From Schauerella aestuarii (GTDB lineage Bacteria; Pseudomonadota; Gammaproteobacteria; Burkholderiales; Burkholderiaceae_B), in NCBI RefSeq assembly GCF_009866805.1, contig NZ_SIZW01000038.1, positions 62,001-126,000 of the forward strand: a DNA stretch of 64,000 nt, in the 5' to 3' direction. The notes beneath the pieces are model-generated. The model saw only the letters and a list, made by a program, of their open reading frames with translations. It was not told the origin of the DNA and ran no database searches. Every line of letters begins with the position of its first letter. Position 1 is the stretch's first letter. Positions 1 through 7,438 of the stretch are shown piece after piece. Both the position numbers and the translations under genes were made by a program.

Positions 1-2
1 GC

Positions 3-791
3 TATGGCATCAAGGCACGCGCTGCCATTACCGGCGTCACGCTCGTGGCCGGATTTTGCACCACGATCACGTGGCCCGTGATTGCGTTGTTGATCGAACA
101 CTTCGGCTGGCGTAACGCCTGCATCGTCTATGCGTCGATTTTGGCGGTCGCCGTGTGGCCGCTCTACGCCAATGCGTTGCCCGAGCGAGCACCAGCCGAA
201 AAGATCCCTCTGAACGCTTCAGCGCGCAATGCCGCCGCCACAATCGACAAACGCGTCTACGTGTTGGTCGCGACCAGCTTTACGATCGCCGCGATCATCA
301 CCACCGCCATGTCGGTTCAGCTCATCGTGCTGCTCCAGGCAAGCGGATACGGCCTCGCTGCGGCCATCGGCATTGGCGCCTTGCTGGGGCCAAGCCAGGT
401 GGCATCACGCCTGCTCGAAACCGCGATCAAGAATGCCCACCCCGTCTGGACCGCTGTCGCCTCGGCCGCCCTAACGTTGCTCGGCCTGCTGGTTTTGGTG
501 ACCACGCCGGCATGGGCTACGCTCGCCATCGTGGTGTTTGGCGCCGGCAACGGGCTGCGTGCCATCGTTCGTGGCACACTGCCGTTGGCATTGGTGTCGG
601 CAGCGGACTACCCCAAACTGATGGGAAAGGTTGCCCGCCCGGCATTGATCGGCCAAGCCGCCACGCCTTTTTTCGGCGGATTTCTGATCGACCAGTTTGG
701 CGCCGGCGCGGCATTATGGACCTTGAGCGCATTGTGCCTGGCGAACGTCGCGCTGACCCTGATGATCTGGCGGCGCATTCGCCAGCCCTGA
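3..791 (+). CDS. MFS transporter, C-terminal part (5' end outside the window)
   Basis: The open frame runs in from the left edge (first full codon at base 3) and stops at 791, giving about 262 residues. The GTG at base 45 is only the first possible start inside the window and is probably internal. The protein is strongly hydrophobic, with about seven predicted membrane segments and short basic loops, as in the C-terminal half of a major facilitator superfamily permease of the inner membrane. A small charged loop (around PERAPAEK) may be the central loop between the two six-helix bundles. The substrate cannot be inferred. The next gene begins about 100 bp downstream. Confidence 0.8.
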   Translation, partial: YGIKARAAITGVTLVAGFCTTITWPVIALLIEHFGWRNACIVYASILAVAVWPLYANALPERAPAEKIPLNASARNAAATIDKRVYVLVATSFTIAAIITTAMSVQLIVLLQASGYGLAAAIGIGALLGPSQVASRLLETAIKNAHPVWTAVASAALTLLGLLVLVTTPAWATLAIVVFGAGNGLRAIVRGTLPLALVSAADYPKLMGKVARPALIGQAATPFFGGFLIDQFGAGAALWTLSALCLANVALTLMIWRRIRQP

Positions 792-887
792 TCGATGTGG
801 ATGGCCAAACTCAGAGGGGGATATCATCCATCATGCGTGGGGATTGATGGTAATCACCGATCGACCCCACACTAGGCGGGAAATGCC

Positions 888-1307
888 ATGTCTTCAGCAG
901 CAGATCGGAATTCAAGCCCGGCCCTCATCATTTATGACGGCGACTGTTTTTTCTGCCAGAACTACACGGCGCTTGTTCGGCTGAGAGAAACGGTGGGTGC
1001 GGTGGAATTGCTCGACGCCCGATCGGGCGATTCTCGCATCGCTGAATACTGGCATCAGGGATACGACCTTAACGAAGGCATGCTGTTCGTGTACAAAGGC
1101 CGCATTTTTCATGGGGCTGAGGCCACGCACATGCTCGCCACCTTGTCGAGTTCAGACACGATTTTCAGCACGATCAACCGGCTTGCCCTGTCGAATCCGA
1201 TCGTGGCCCGCCTGTCATATCCATTTCTCAAACTCGGTCGTCTCGCGTCCCTCGCGGTTCGCGGCAAACGCATTCTCGACGATCCCCGGCGCAAGAGACA
1301 GCGATAG
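888..1307 (+). CDS. DCC-family thiol-disulfide oxidoreductase-like protein (DUF393)
   Basis: A 139-residue cytoplasmic protein. Near the N-terminus (about residues 16-24) it has YDGDCFFC, the signature D-x-D-C-x-x-C of the DCC/DUF393 (YuxK-like) family, a thioredoxin-fold group whose CxxC suggests redox activity. The later segment with conserved hydrophobic and arginine residues (RLSYPFLKLGR) fits the family. The chosen ATG at 888 follows a purine-rich AGGCGGG at 874-880. No substrate is known for most members. It sits next to a glutaredoxin gene on the same strand, so a shared thiol-redox role is possible but is inference. Confidence 0.8.
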   Translation: MSSAADRNSSPALIIYDGDCFFCQNYTALVRLRETVGAVELLDARSGDSRIAEYWHQGYDLNEGMLFVYKGRIFHGAEATHMLATLSSSDTIFSTINRLALSNPIVARLSYPFLKLGRLASLAVRGKRILDDPRRKRQR

Positions 1308-1406
1308 GCGTCACGCTCCGGTTGCGGCTCGAACCGTGAGCACTGACCCCGCAAGCCGACACAGGGTAGACTCATCGTTTCTTTTCTACATGTTGAGCCA
1401 GGATCT

Positions 1407-1781
1407 ATGCTTGTTAAAGCGCTGCGTACCGGTGTGGGACAACTCATCATTGCGGGTGACGCTCTCACCCGTCCGCGCCCGCAAAAGCGATCGCCCCAAG
1501 GTCAGGCAACGGTCGATGCCGACGCCACTACGCTGTCGCTCTACCAATTTCACGGCTGTCCGTTTTGCGTCAAAACGCGACGCGCCATCCATCGCCTCAA
1601 TGTGCCGATCGCGCTGCGCGACGCCAAGAACGACGCGAAGGCACGCGAGCAACTGCAGACGGGTGGCGGCAAAGTGAAAGTGCCGTGCCTGCGGATTGAA
1701 GAGGCGAGCGAAACGCGCTGGATGTACGAATCGAACGACATCATTGCCTACCTTGAAAAACGTTTCGGTAGCGTGGCCTGA
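1407..1781 (+). CDS. Glutaredoxin-family protein with CPFC active site
   Basis: A 124-residue protein. After a roughly 40-residue N-terminal extension (hydrophobic then basic: GQLIIAGDALTRPRPQKR) comes a glutaredoxin / GST-N-like thioredoxin fold starting near TLSLYQFHGCPFCVKTRR. The CPFC dithiol (around residues 50-53) is the expected redox centre. The KVKVPCLRI segment supplies the cis-proline of the fold, and YESNDIIAYLEKRF matches the C-terminal glutathione-binding helix. The N-terminal extension is typical of this subfamily and may place the protein at the inner membrane. A stand-alone glutaredoxin would reduce protein or glutathione mixed disulfides. The start at 1407 follows AGGATCT. 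Confidence 0.85.
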   Translation: MLVKALRTGVGQLIIAGDALTRPRPQKRSPQGQATVDADATTLSLYQFHGCPFCVKTRRAIHRLNVPIALRDAKNDAKAREQLQTGGGKVKVPCLRIEEASETRWMYESNDIIAYLEKRFGSVA

Positions 1782-1796
1782 ACAGGAACTGCCGAC

Positions 1797-2219
1797 ATGA
1801 CGCCGCATGCCCGCCGAATGGCCGTTGCGCTGAGCTCAGCAATGGTGCTCGCCGGCTGTGACAGCTCGCTGCCGCCCCCTCCGGCAGGCTCGAAGCTGAC
1901 CGCCGAGACGATCGCCACAAACGAGGCACTTGAGAAGAACCAGTTCAAAGGCACGTTGGCCGGCAAGCCCATTCATTTGCTGGTCAACAACTGCAAGGTT
2001 TACAAAGTCGATCCGGGCGAAGGCGAAAACGTGCAATGGACCCTGGTGCTGGAAGGCGATTTCTATCCGCTGCCTACCCAGTGCATCCGCGAGTCGCTCA
2101 CGGCCGGAAAAGGATTCGTGACGGCCTTTATCGGGCGCCAAGCGATGGGCGCCGGCGGTTGCTGCACCGGCCAGCCGGAGTATCGCTCGAGCGATGGGCT
2201 GAACTGGAAACCGCATTGA
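1797..2219 (+). CDS. Small lipoprotein of unknown function
   Basis: A 140-residue protein with a clear lipoprotein signal: a basic N-terminus (HARRM), a hydrophobic stretch (AVALSSAMVL) and the lipobox LAGC at about residues 18-21, so it should be lipidated at Cys21 and anchored in a membrane facing the periplasm. The mature part is about 120 residues with a Pro-rich linker (SSLPPPPAGS). It also has several cysteines (NNCKVY, TQCIRE, GGCC) that could form disulfides. I do not recognise a family. It lies 15 bp after the glutaredoxin, so it may be co-transcribed with it, and it is convergent with the lipoprotein gene at 2255-3193. Confidence 0.7.
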   Translation: MTPHARRMAVALSSAMVLAGCDSSLPPPPAGSKLTAETIATNEALEKNQFKGTLAGKPIHLLVNNCKVYKVDPGEGENVQWTLVLEGDFYPLPTQCIRESLTAGKGFVTAFIGRQAMGAGGCCTGQPEYRSSDGLNWKPH

Positions 2220-2254
2220 ATAGAGGCCGCCTTGAAGGGGATGTGCAAGGCCCG

Positions 2255-3193
2255 TCAATCATCCTTTCTGAATTCCTGAAATATCTTTCCAAGATTGCCA
2301 CCGTAGGGGTTGGCTGATTTGTACCCCTCACTTGAAGCGAAGTCGATCACGAACCCTTTGGTTCTGCCAGGCTTGTCTTTGTACCAGTCGGGCTTGTATT
2401 CACCCTCGATCAGCTCGACTCGCACGTATTTGTCGGTAATGTCCTTGACGAGCCATTTCGTATTTTCCAGACCGGACGCGGGCTCCGGCACAAATTCTTT
2501 CTTGCGATTGTCGTAGCGGCGATAAGGCACGATCACATCGCCCACGGCGAACGTCGGCAGAACCCTGTTCTTTTCAAATTCTGCCTGCCTTTTCGACGCC
2601 ATACTTTCCGGACATTGCGCCAGGGCAGTTTGCAGCTTCTGCCGGGCAGGATCCACGGCGGGAAAAAGCGAGAGGTACTTCGAACTCCCAGCCACAGGAA
2701 CAATGCCAACGATCCCTGCGCCAGCGTTGGCCTGGATCACGGCAAGATTGCCTGCGTGGTCGGTAAAAATTCTTATTTTGCTCGACTCACACCCCAGTCC
2801 TGGCCCACCCCCTCCTTCGCAGCGGGATGACGTCTTGATTTCTATCGTGCCGTCGTCTTCGACCTGATAGTCGGTGCCTTTGACGTAACGACGTGCGCCG
2901 GAAACGTTCAGATCTTTATCCAGATACTCTGATGAAAATTCGTCCTGGGATGATGGTTTGAACCGAACCAGAACGACACCTCTTGCCGTCCAGAAACCAA
3001 GCAGGTGGGATAGCACTTCGCCTCCCCGATACACGTTGTCCCGTGTTGCGTAAGAAGCGTCCTGGCAGAAGTAAGCAGTGCCCCTATCGAGCACATTGCC
3101 TGCCACCTTCGTGTCCGCGATTTTCTGGTCAGCGTAAGTCGAGCATCCCGCAATAAACAGCACGGCGAGCGCAGACGTGATTTTTTTCTGCAT
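2255..3193 (-). CDS. Lipoprotein of unknown function
   Basis: An open frame extends up to 3268, but the internal ATG at 3193 is the better start. It gives MQKKITSALAVLFIAGC, a textbook lipoprotein signal with the lipobox FIAGC, whereas the upstream extension would bury this signal. The resulting protein is about 312 residues with Cys17 as the lipidated residue. The mature part is soluble, with a cysteine-rich stretch (SRCEGGGGPGLGCESS) and several aromatic, charged segments near the C-terminus (KPDWYKDKPGRTKGF). No domain was recognised. It is convergent with the small lipoprotein ending at 2219, with 35 bp between the two stop codons. Confidence 0.7.
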   Translation of the reverse strand: MQKKITSALAVLFIAGCSTYADQKIADTKVAGNVLDRGTAYFCQDASYATRDNVYRGGEVLSHLLGFWTARGVVLVRFKPSSQDEFSSEYLDKDLNVSGARRYVKGTDYQVEDDGTIEIKTSSRCEGGGGPGLGCESSKIRIFTDHAGNLAVIQANAGAGIVGIVPVAGSSKYLSLFPAVDPARQKLQTALAQCPESMASKRQAEFEKNRVLPTFAVGDVIVPYRRYDNRKKEFVPEPASGLENTKWLVKDITDKYVRVELIEGEYKPDWYKDKPGRTKGFVIDFASSEGYKSANPYGGNLGKIFQEFRKDD

Positions 3194-3306
3194 GGGTATT
3201 AGAAAACGTGAAGACTGAGGCAGTCTGATTATTACCCGAGCAGATGCCGTCGTCGAAGCCGCCATCATTTGCTTGCATTTCGTTGAAAGGGGATCGTTAG
3301 CCGTGC

Positions 3307-4209
3307 TTAAGCGCCATCCGGTGCCGGCGCACCCTGCTCCAGTTTTTCACCTGCCCATTCCACAAATGCCCTCACCCTTGGCGAAAGCGCCAGCGCATGC
3401 GGATACACCAGTTGAATCGGCAGATCCTCAGGCTCGAAATCCCTCAGTATCCTTACCAGACGCCCATCGGCCAGTTCATCCGCCACCTGATAGTGCATCA
3501 GCCGCGTAATGCCCACGCCCGACACACACGCCAGACTTGCCGCGCGAATCTGATTGCACACCAGCCTGGGCACCACCTCTTCTGCCACCGCTTTATCATT
3601 TTGCCGGAAATACCACTGCCGCCCTTGCGCCGCAAGCGTGATGCAGGCGTGCTCACGCAGCGATGCAGGGCAATCGATTGCCGGTGCGCCATGCAAATAT
3701 TTGGGGCTTGCGCACGTGATCAGGCGCGTCGTGCCGATCTTGCGCGCCATCATCGTCGAGTCGGGCAGATGCCCGATGCGGATGGCGAGATCGAGCCGCT
3801 CATCCAGTAGCGGCACCACATGATCGTCAAGGCTCAACTCGACGGCAATGTCGGGATGATCCTTCAGAAAGGCGTTGACGAGCGGCGCGACGTAGCGCTG
3901 CCCAAACTCCACCGGCGCGGTAATCCGGAGCACACCCCGCACCACGCCGTCGCGCGCTTCGAGGCGCTGTTCCATATCGTCGAACTCGGCGAGCGTGCGG
4001 CGGCTGAAGGCGAGGTACTCCTCCCCCTCGCTGGTGAGTGCCATCCGACGCGTGCTGCGGTTCAGTAATCGAACGCCAAGATGGCGCTCCAAAGCCGCCA
4101 GCGACCGCACGAGCGAAGCGGCGGACTGGCCGGTTGCATCGGCAGCCGCGCTCAGACTGCCGCTGTCGACGATCCGAACGAAGTTGGCCATTGCCTTTAG
4201 CTTGTCCAT
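3307..4209 (-). CDS. LysR-family transcriptional regulator
   Basis: A 300-residue LysR-type regulator. The N-terminal winged helix-turn-helix covers about residues 1-60 (FVRIVDSGSLSAAADATGQS then LVRSLAALERHLGVRLLNRSTRR). A two-lobed effector-binding domain follows from about residue 90, with typical RIGHLPDSTM and SGVGITRL stretches. Its length is normal for the family. It is transcribed divergently from the glyoxalase-GST pair starting at 4377, with 167 bp between. A partial palindrome with the GGTGT/ACACC arms in that gap is a likely operator, so it probably controls that pair and itself. The effector is unknown. Confidence 0.92.
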   Translation of the reverse strand: MDKLKAMANFVRIVDSGSLSAAADATGQSAASLVRSLAALERHLGVRLLNRSTRRMALTSEGEEYLAFSRRTLAEFDDMEQRLEARDGVVRGVLRITAPVEFGQRYVAPLVNAFLKDHPDIAVELSLDDHVVPLLDERLDLAIRIGHLPDSTMMARKIGTTRLITCASPKYLHGAPAIDCPASLREHACITLAAQGRQWYFRQNDKAVAEEVVPRLVCNQIRAASLACVSGVGITRLMHYQVADELADGRLVRILRDFEPEDLPIQLVYPHALALSPRVRAFVEWAGEKLEQGAPAPDGA

Positions 4210-4294
4210 TGCGGCCTATGCGGATTGTGCTGTGAGTGAGTGATTTGCGCGTTTAGCGATTTATGCCGTGAGCGATCTGTGCAGTTAATGCATA

Positions 4295-4314
4295 GGTGTT
4301 GTCAGGTCGACACC
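4295..4314. promoter_or_regulatory. Partial palindrome, likely LysR operator
   Basis: In the gap between the divergent LysR gene (start 4209) and the glyoxalase gene (start 4377) lies GGTGT at 4295-4299 mirrored by ACACC at 4310-4314. Seven of the ten base pairs across the 20-bp element match. LysR regulators commonly bind imperfect dyads at this position relative to a divergent target. ATAGGTG occurs just to the left and again just to the right of the dyad. Binding is inference. Confidence 0.4.
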
Positions 4315-4376
4315 ATAGGTGAGATGGCCCTATCGGAGCACACTTCAGAGACTGATCTCAACGGAGTGACAACCTC

Positions 4377-4805
4377 ATGAGCCAACACCATAACCCCGCT
4401 CGAATTCTCTCATACGACCATATCGGCATTCGTGTGAGCGACAAGGACCGATCCATGGCTTTCTATCAGGCACTCGGGTTTGTCGAAACGGCGAGCTTTC
4501 CGCAGTTCGAAGCCAACGAGATGCTGAGCCCCGATGGCGTGCGGATCAATCTGATTTTCAACGGTACGCATGTGCCTCGGGCCCATAACGTACTGCTCGA
4601 TGCGCCGGTGAAGCTGCCCGGCGTCACCCATCCGGCGTTCATCGTCGACGATCTCAACGCGCTTGAGCGCTGGCTCGGCCAGCAAGGCATCGTGGTGACC
4701 GAAGGCCCGCACCACATTGGTCCGCGAAGAATTGCGCTGTTCATCCGCGACCCGGATGGCACGGTGCTGGAATTCAATGAACTTGTAAATGGAGATGAAT
4801 CATGA
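4377..4805 (+). CDS. Glyoxalase / VOC-superfamily protein
   Basis: A 142-residue vicinal-oxygen-chelate protein. Two beta-alpha-beta-beta-beta repeats are visible: the first starts at SYDHIGIRVSDKDRSMAFYQALGF, and the second covers THPAFIVDDLNALERWL through RRIALFIRDPDGTVLEFNE. The family binds a metal through a His/Glu set. Candidates here are His16 of DHIGI, His of THPAF and Glu of LEFNE. Likely roles are glyoxalase-like isomerisation, glutathione conjugation or dioxygenation, and the substrate is unknown. Its stop overlaps the start of the GST gene by 4 bp (ATGA), indicating translational coupling, so a glutathione-linked reaction is plausible. Confidence 0.85.
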   Translation: MSQHHNPARILSYDHIGIRVSDKDRSMAFYQALGFVETASFPQFEANEMLSPDGVRINLIFNGTHVPRAHNVLLDAPVKLPGVTHPAFIVDDLNALERWLGQQGIVVTEGPHHIGPRRIALFIRDPDGTVLEFNELVNGDES

Positions 4806-5389
4806 AACTTTACGATCTGGAAGGCTCCGGCAACTGCTACAAGGTGAGGCTATTCGCCTCCTTGGCCAATATCGACCTGGATATTGTTCCGGTCGATTTT
4901 TTGAACGGCGCGCATAAGAAACCGCCGCTGTCGGACCTGAATCCATTGGGCGAGCTGCCTATTCTGGAAGACAAGAAGATTGTCGTGCGCGATTCGCAGG
5001 CGATCCTTGTTTATCTCGCAGGCGCGTACGGCGGTTTGGCGTGGTGGCCGGCGCATCCCCAAGGCCAGGCCGAGATCGTGCAGTGGCTGTCGTTTGCGGC
5101 CAATGAGGTGCAGCACAGCGTCAATGAGGCGCGGCTGGTTCAAAAGTTTGGGTATGCGCTGAATAAAGCGGCCGCGCTGGAAAAATCGCCCGGCGTACTC
5201 AGTGCGCTCGATCGGCATTTGGAAAGCAATGAGTGGCTGGCGATCGGTCGGCCGACGATTGCCGATTGCGCGGTGTACCCCTACGTGGCGCTGGCGCCGG
5301 AAGGCGGCGTGGATCTCACACCGTACACGCACGTCGCGAGGTGGATGAAGCGGATTGAAGCGTTGCCGGGATATCTGACGAAACCGTAA
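4802..5389 (+). CDS. Glutathione S-transferase family protein
   Basis: A 195-residue protein with the two GST domains. The thioredoxin-like N-terminal domain covers about residues 1-78 (KLYDLEGSGNCYKVRLFASL; the cis-Pro segment is GELPILED, and the glutathione-carboxylate motif is RDSQAILVYLA). The helical C-terminal domain contains the conserved N-capping segment WLAIGRPTIADCAVYPYV. It starts inside the stop of the glyoxalase gene, so the two are one operon controlled by the divergent LysR. The reaction is presumably glutathione conjugation or glutathione-dependent removal of a reactive small molecule. The substrate cannot be read from sequence. Confidence 0.9.
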   Translation: MKLYDLEGSGNCYKVRLFASLANIDLDIVPVDFLNGAHKKPPLSDLNPLGELPILEDKKIVVRDSQAILVYLAGAYGGLAWWPAHPQGQAEIVQWLSFAANEVQHSVNEARLVQKFGYALNKAAALEKSPGVLSALDRHLESNEWLAIGRPTIADCAVYPYVALAPEGGVDLTPYTHVARWMKRIEALPGYLTKP

Positions 5390-5629
5390 AACGCCCGGAA
5401 GAGGGTTGACGTCTTGCGTCGTGCGCTTTAAACATCACACTTGGCGAATGCGGACAAATGCGCGTTCGCCAAGCCTGCACTCCGGACGGCACTGCGGCGC
5501 TTCGCGCGGACGCCGAGACAAGCGCCCTGCTCTGGATGCCGATCAAGACGTTTTGCCCAATCCTTCAGCGTCTTTGCCTGATTATCCAGAAAATTTGCGC
5601 CGCCATCAGGCCATGGATATAGTCGAGCC

Positions 5630-6523
5630 ATGCCCAATACGCTACTTGATGCGATACGTCTTTATGCTGATGCGCATGCCGATAATGTAGGCGTAGCGCA
5701 AACGCCAGTGCCTGGTCTGACGCTCATTCGAGCCACCAGCAGGACCGCCCTGAGCTACGACGTGCAACGGCCCCTTGTTTGCCTCGTCGTTCAGGGATCT
5801 AAGCACGTTGCCATCGGCCAGCAATCGTTCACATTCAACGCGGGCGACTCGCTTCTGATCATGGCTGATGTGCCCACGGCAAGCCAGATTACGCGCGCGG
5901 ATGCCAGTGCACCCTACTATTCGCTGGTGTTGGACCTTGATCCCGCGATCATCGCCGACCTCACTACCGAAATGGCCGCGACGGAGCAAACCGATCACGC
6001 CGCCCTGCGCTGCGCGCAGACGGACGACGAGGTCGCGAACGCCGCACTGCAACTGCTGCGTCTGTTGGCACGCCCTGAGGCGATCCCGCTGCTGCAGGCG
6101 CAGCGATTACGCGAGTTTCACTATTGGCTCCTGGCCGGCCGCCACGGTGCCGCAGTTCGTCGAATCGGATTGCCAAACAGTCACCTGCAGCGAATTTCCC
6201 GGGCGGTCGCGGTTTTGAAAGCCGGCTACCGGCAACGTTTGCCGGTGGAGCATCTGGCCTCTGCGGCTGGGATGAGCGTGTCTTCATTTCATCAGAACTT
6301 TCGCGCGGTGACTTCACTTACGCCGCTACAGTTTCAGAAGCAGCTCCGCCTGATCGAAGCTCGACGTCTGATGCTTGCGGAAGGCGCCAATGCCAGCCAT
6401 GCTGCTTTCGCAGTCGGCTACGAAAGCGTGCACCAGTTCTCTCGGGAATATGGCCGCATGTTCGGACTGCCGCCCGTTCGAGACCGAGATCAGCACAGCG
6501 ATCGATGGCAGGCGATCGCGTAA
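5630..6523 (+). CDS. AraC-family transcriptional regulator (AraC_N type)
   Basis: A 297-residue regulator. Residues about 15-165 form the AraC_N cupin-like domain found in YqhC-type regulators (GLTLIRATSRTALSYDVQRP, LVCLVVQGSKHVAIGQQ). The C-terminal 100 residues carry the two AraC helix-turn-helix motifs (LPVEHLASAAGMSVSSFHQNF and AFAVGYESVHQFSREYGRMFG). Such regulators often respond to aldehydes or other small electrophiles. It is convergent with the SDR at 6552-7307, separated by 28 bp. Upstream, 5390-5629 holds no gene. A weak promoter-like pair (TTGACG 5406-5411, TTAAAC 5428-5433, 16-bp spacer) lies about 200 bp before the start, but its link to this gene is uncertain. Confidence 0.9.
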   Translation: MPNTLLDAIRLYADAHADNVGVAQTPVPGLTLIRATSRTALSYDVQRPLVCLVVQGSKHVAIGQQSFTFNAGDSLLIMADVPTASQITRADASAPYYSLVLDLDPAIIADLTTEMAATEQTDHAALRCAQTDDEVANAALQLLRLLARPEAIPLLQAQRLREFHYWLLAGRHGAAVRRIGLPNSHLQRISRAVAVLKAGYRQRLPVEHLASAAGMSVSSFHQNFRAVTSLTPLQFQKQLRLIEARRLMLAEGANASHAAFAVGYESVHQFSREYGRMFGLPPVRDRDQHSDRWQAIA

Positions 6524-6551
6524 CGGGCGGGCTCACCGCTGGCGCGATCGA

Positions 6552-7307
6552 TCAGATGACCTGCCCCCCAGACACCTCAATACGCTGACCATTGATCCAC
6601 CGATGATCTTCGCCGAGCATGCTGGCGATCACGGGACCGATATCGTCCGGCACACCCACGCGCCCCAGCGCGGTCATCCCTGCGAAGACTTGATTCAAAT
6701 CAGGCGTGTCGCGCACGACTCCTCCAAGAAAGTCGGTTTCGATAGCGCCTGGTGCCACGGTGTTCACCGCAATGCCACGGCTGCCGAGTTCCTTGGCCAG
6801 GTACACGCTCAACACTTCCACCGCACCTTTAACGGCTGCATAGGCCCCAAAGCCCGGATACGACACACGGGTCAAACCTGTGGACACATTCACGATCCGC
6901 CCACCGTCTGCAATCAACGGCAGCAGGGTCTGCGTAAGGAAGAAGACGCCTTTGAAATGCACATCGACCAGTTTGTCGAATTGTGCCTCGGTCGTATGCT
7001 CGATCATCGCCATGTCGCCGTGCCCGGCGTTATTGACGAGATGGTCGAATGTCGTGCGCTGCCACTGCGTGCTCAGGACGGTTCGCACCCGTTCGACGAA
7101 GCCTGCAACGCTCGACATATCGCTGGCGTCGAGCTGCAAGGCGACGCAACGGCCACCCAGAGCCTCAATCTCCTTGACGACCGCGTCGGCCTCGCCGGCT
7201 TTACTTTGGAACGTGATGACGACGTCGCCGCCGCGGCGAGCGATATTGAGCGCCGTGTTGCGGCCAAGGCCACGACTGGCGCCGGTGACGATTGCAATCT
7301 TTCTCAT
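6552..7307 (-). CDS. SDR-family NAD(P)-dependent oxidoreductase
   Basis: The frame is open up to 7799, but the true start is the ATG at 7307, preceded by AGAGGAAC. It gives [17 protein letters not shown] with the TGxxxGxG cofactor motif at the very N-terminus. The portion upstream of it is the antisense shadow of comEC. The protein is 251 residues, normal for a classical short-chain dehydrogenase. It shows NNAG (in HLVNNAGHG), the catalytic Ser region (IVNVSTGL) and the YAAVK Tyr-Lys pair, then the APGAIETDF loop. It is predicted to be a cytosolic NADP-dependent carbonyl or 3-oxoacyl reductase of unknown substrate. The convergent AraC regulator is a possible controller. Confidence 0.92.
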   Translation of the reverse strand: MRKIAIVTGASRGLGRNTALNIARRGGDVVITFQSKAGEADAVVKEIEALGGRCVALQLDASDMSSVAGFVERVRTVLSTQWQRTTFDHLVNNAGHGDMAMIEHTTEAQFDKLVDVHFKGVFFLTQTLLPLIADGGRIVNVSTGLTRVSYPGFGAYAAVKGAVEVLSVYLAKELGSRGIAVNTVAPGAIETDFLGGVVRDTPDLNQVFAGMTALGRVGVPDDIGPVIASMLGEDHRWINGQRIEVSGGQVI

Positions 7308-7438
7308 GGCTTGTTCCTCTTTTTTGGAGCGCTCAGTATGAAATCCAGCGGCGATCGCAAGTTGCCGAAAAGTTGACAATGTTTGCCTGTTACTCCGAAT
7401 GCCATACAAAGCCGGAATGAACGGCCGACCTTGCCCTT

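Noticed and set aside
6375-7376. 333-residue plus-strand frame over the end of AraC and the SDR
   Set aside because: Both real genes have strong motifs; this frame shows no recognisable domain.
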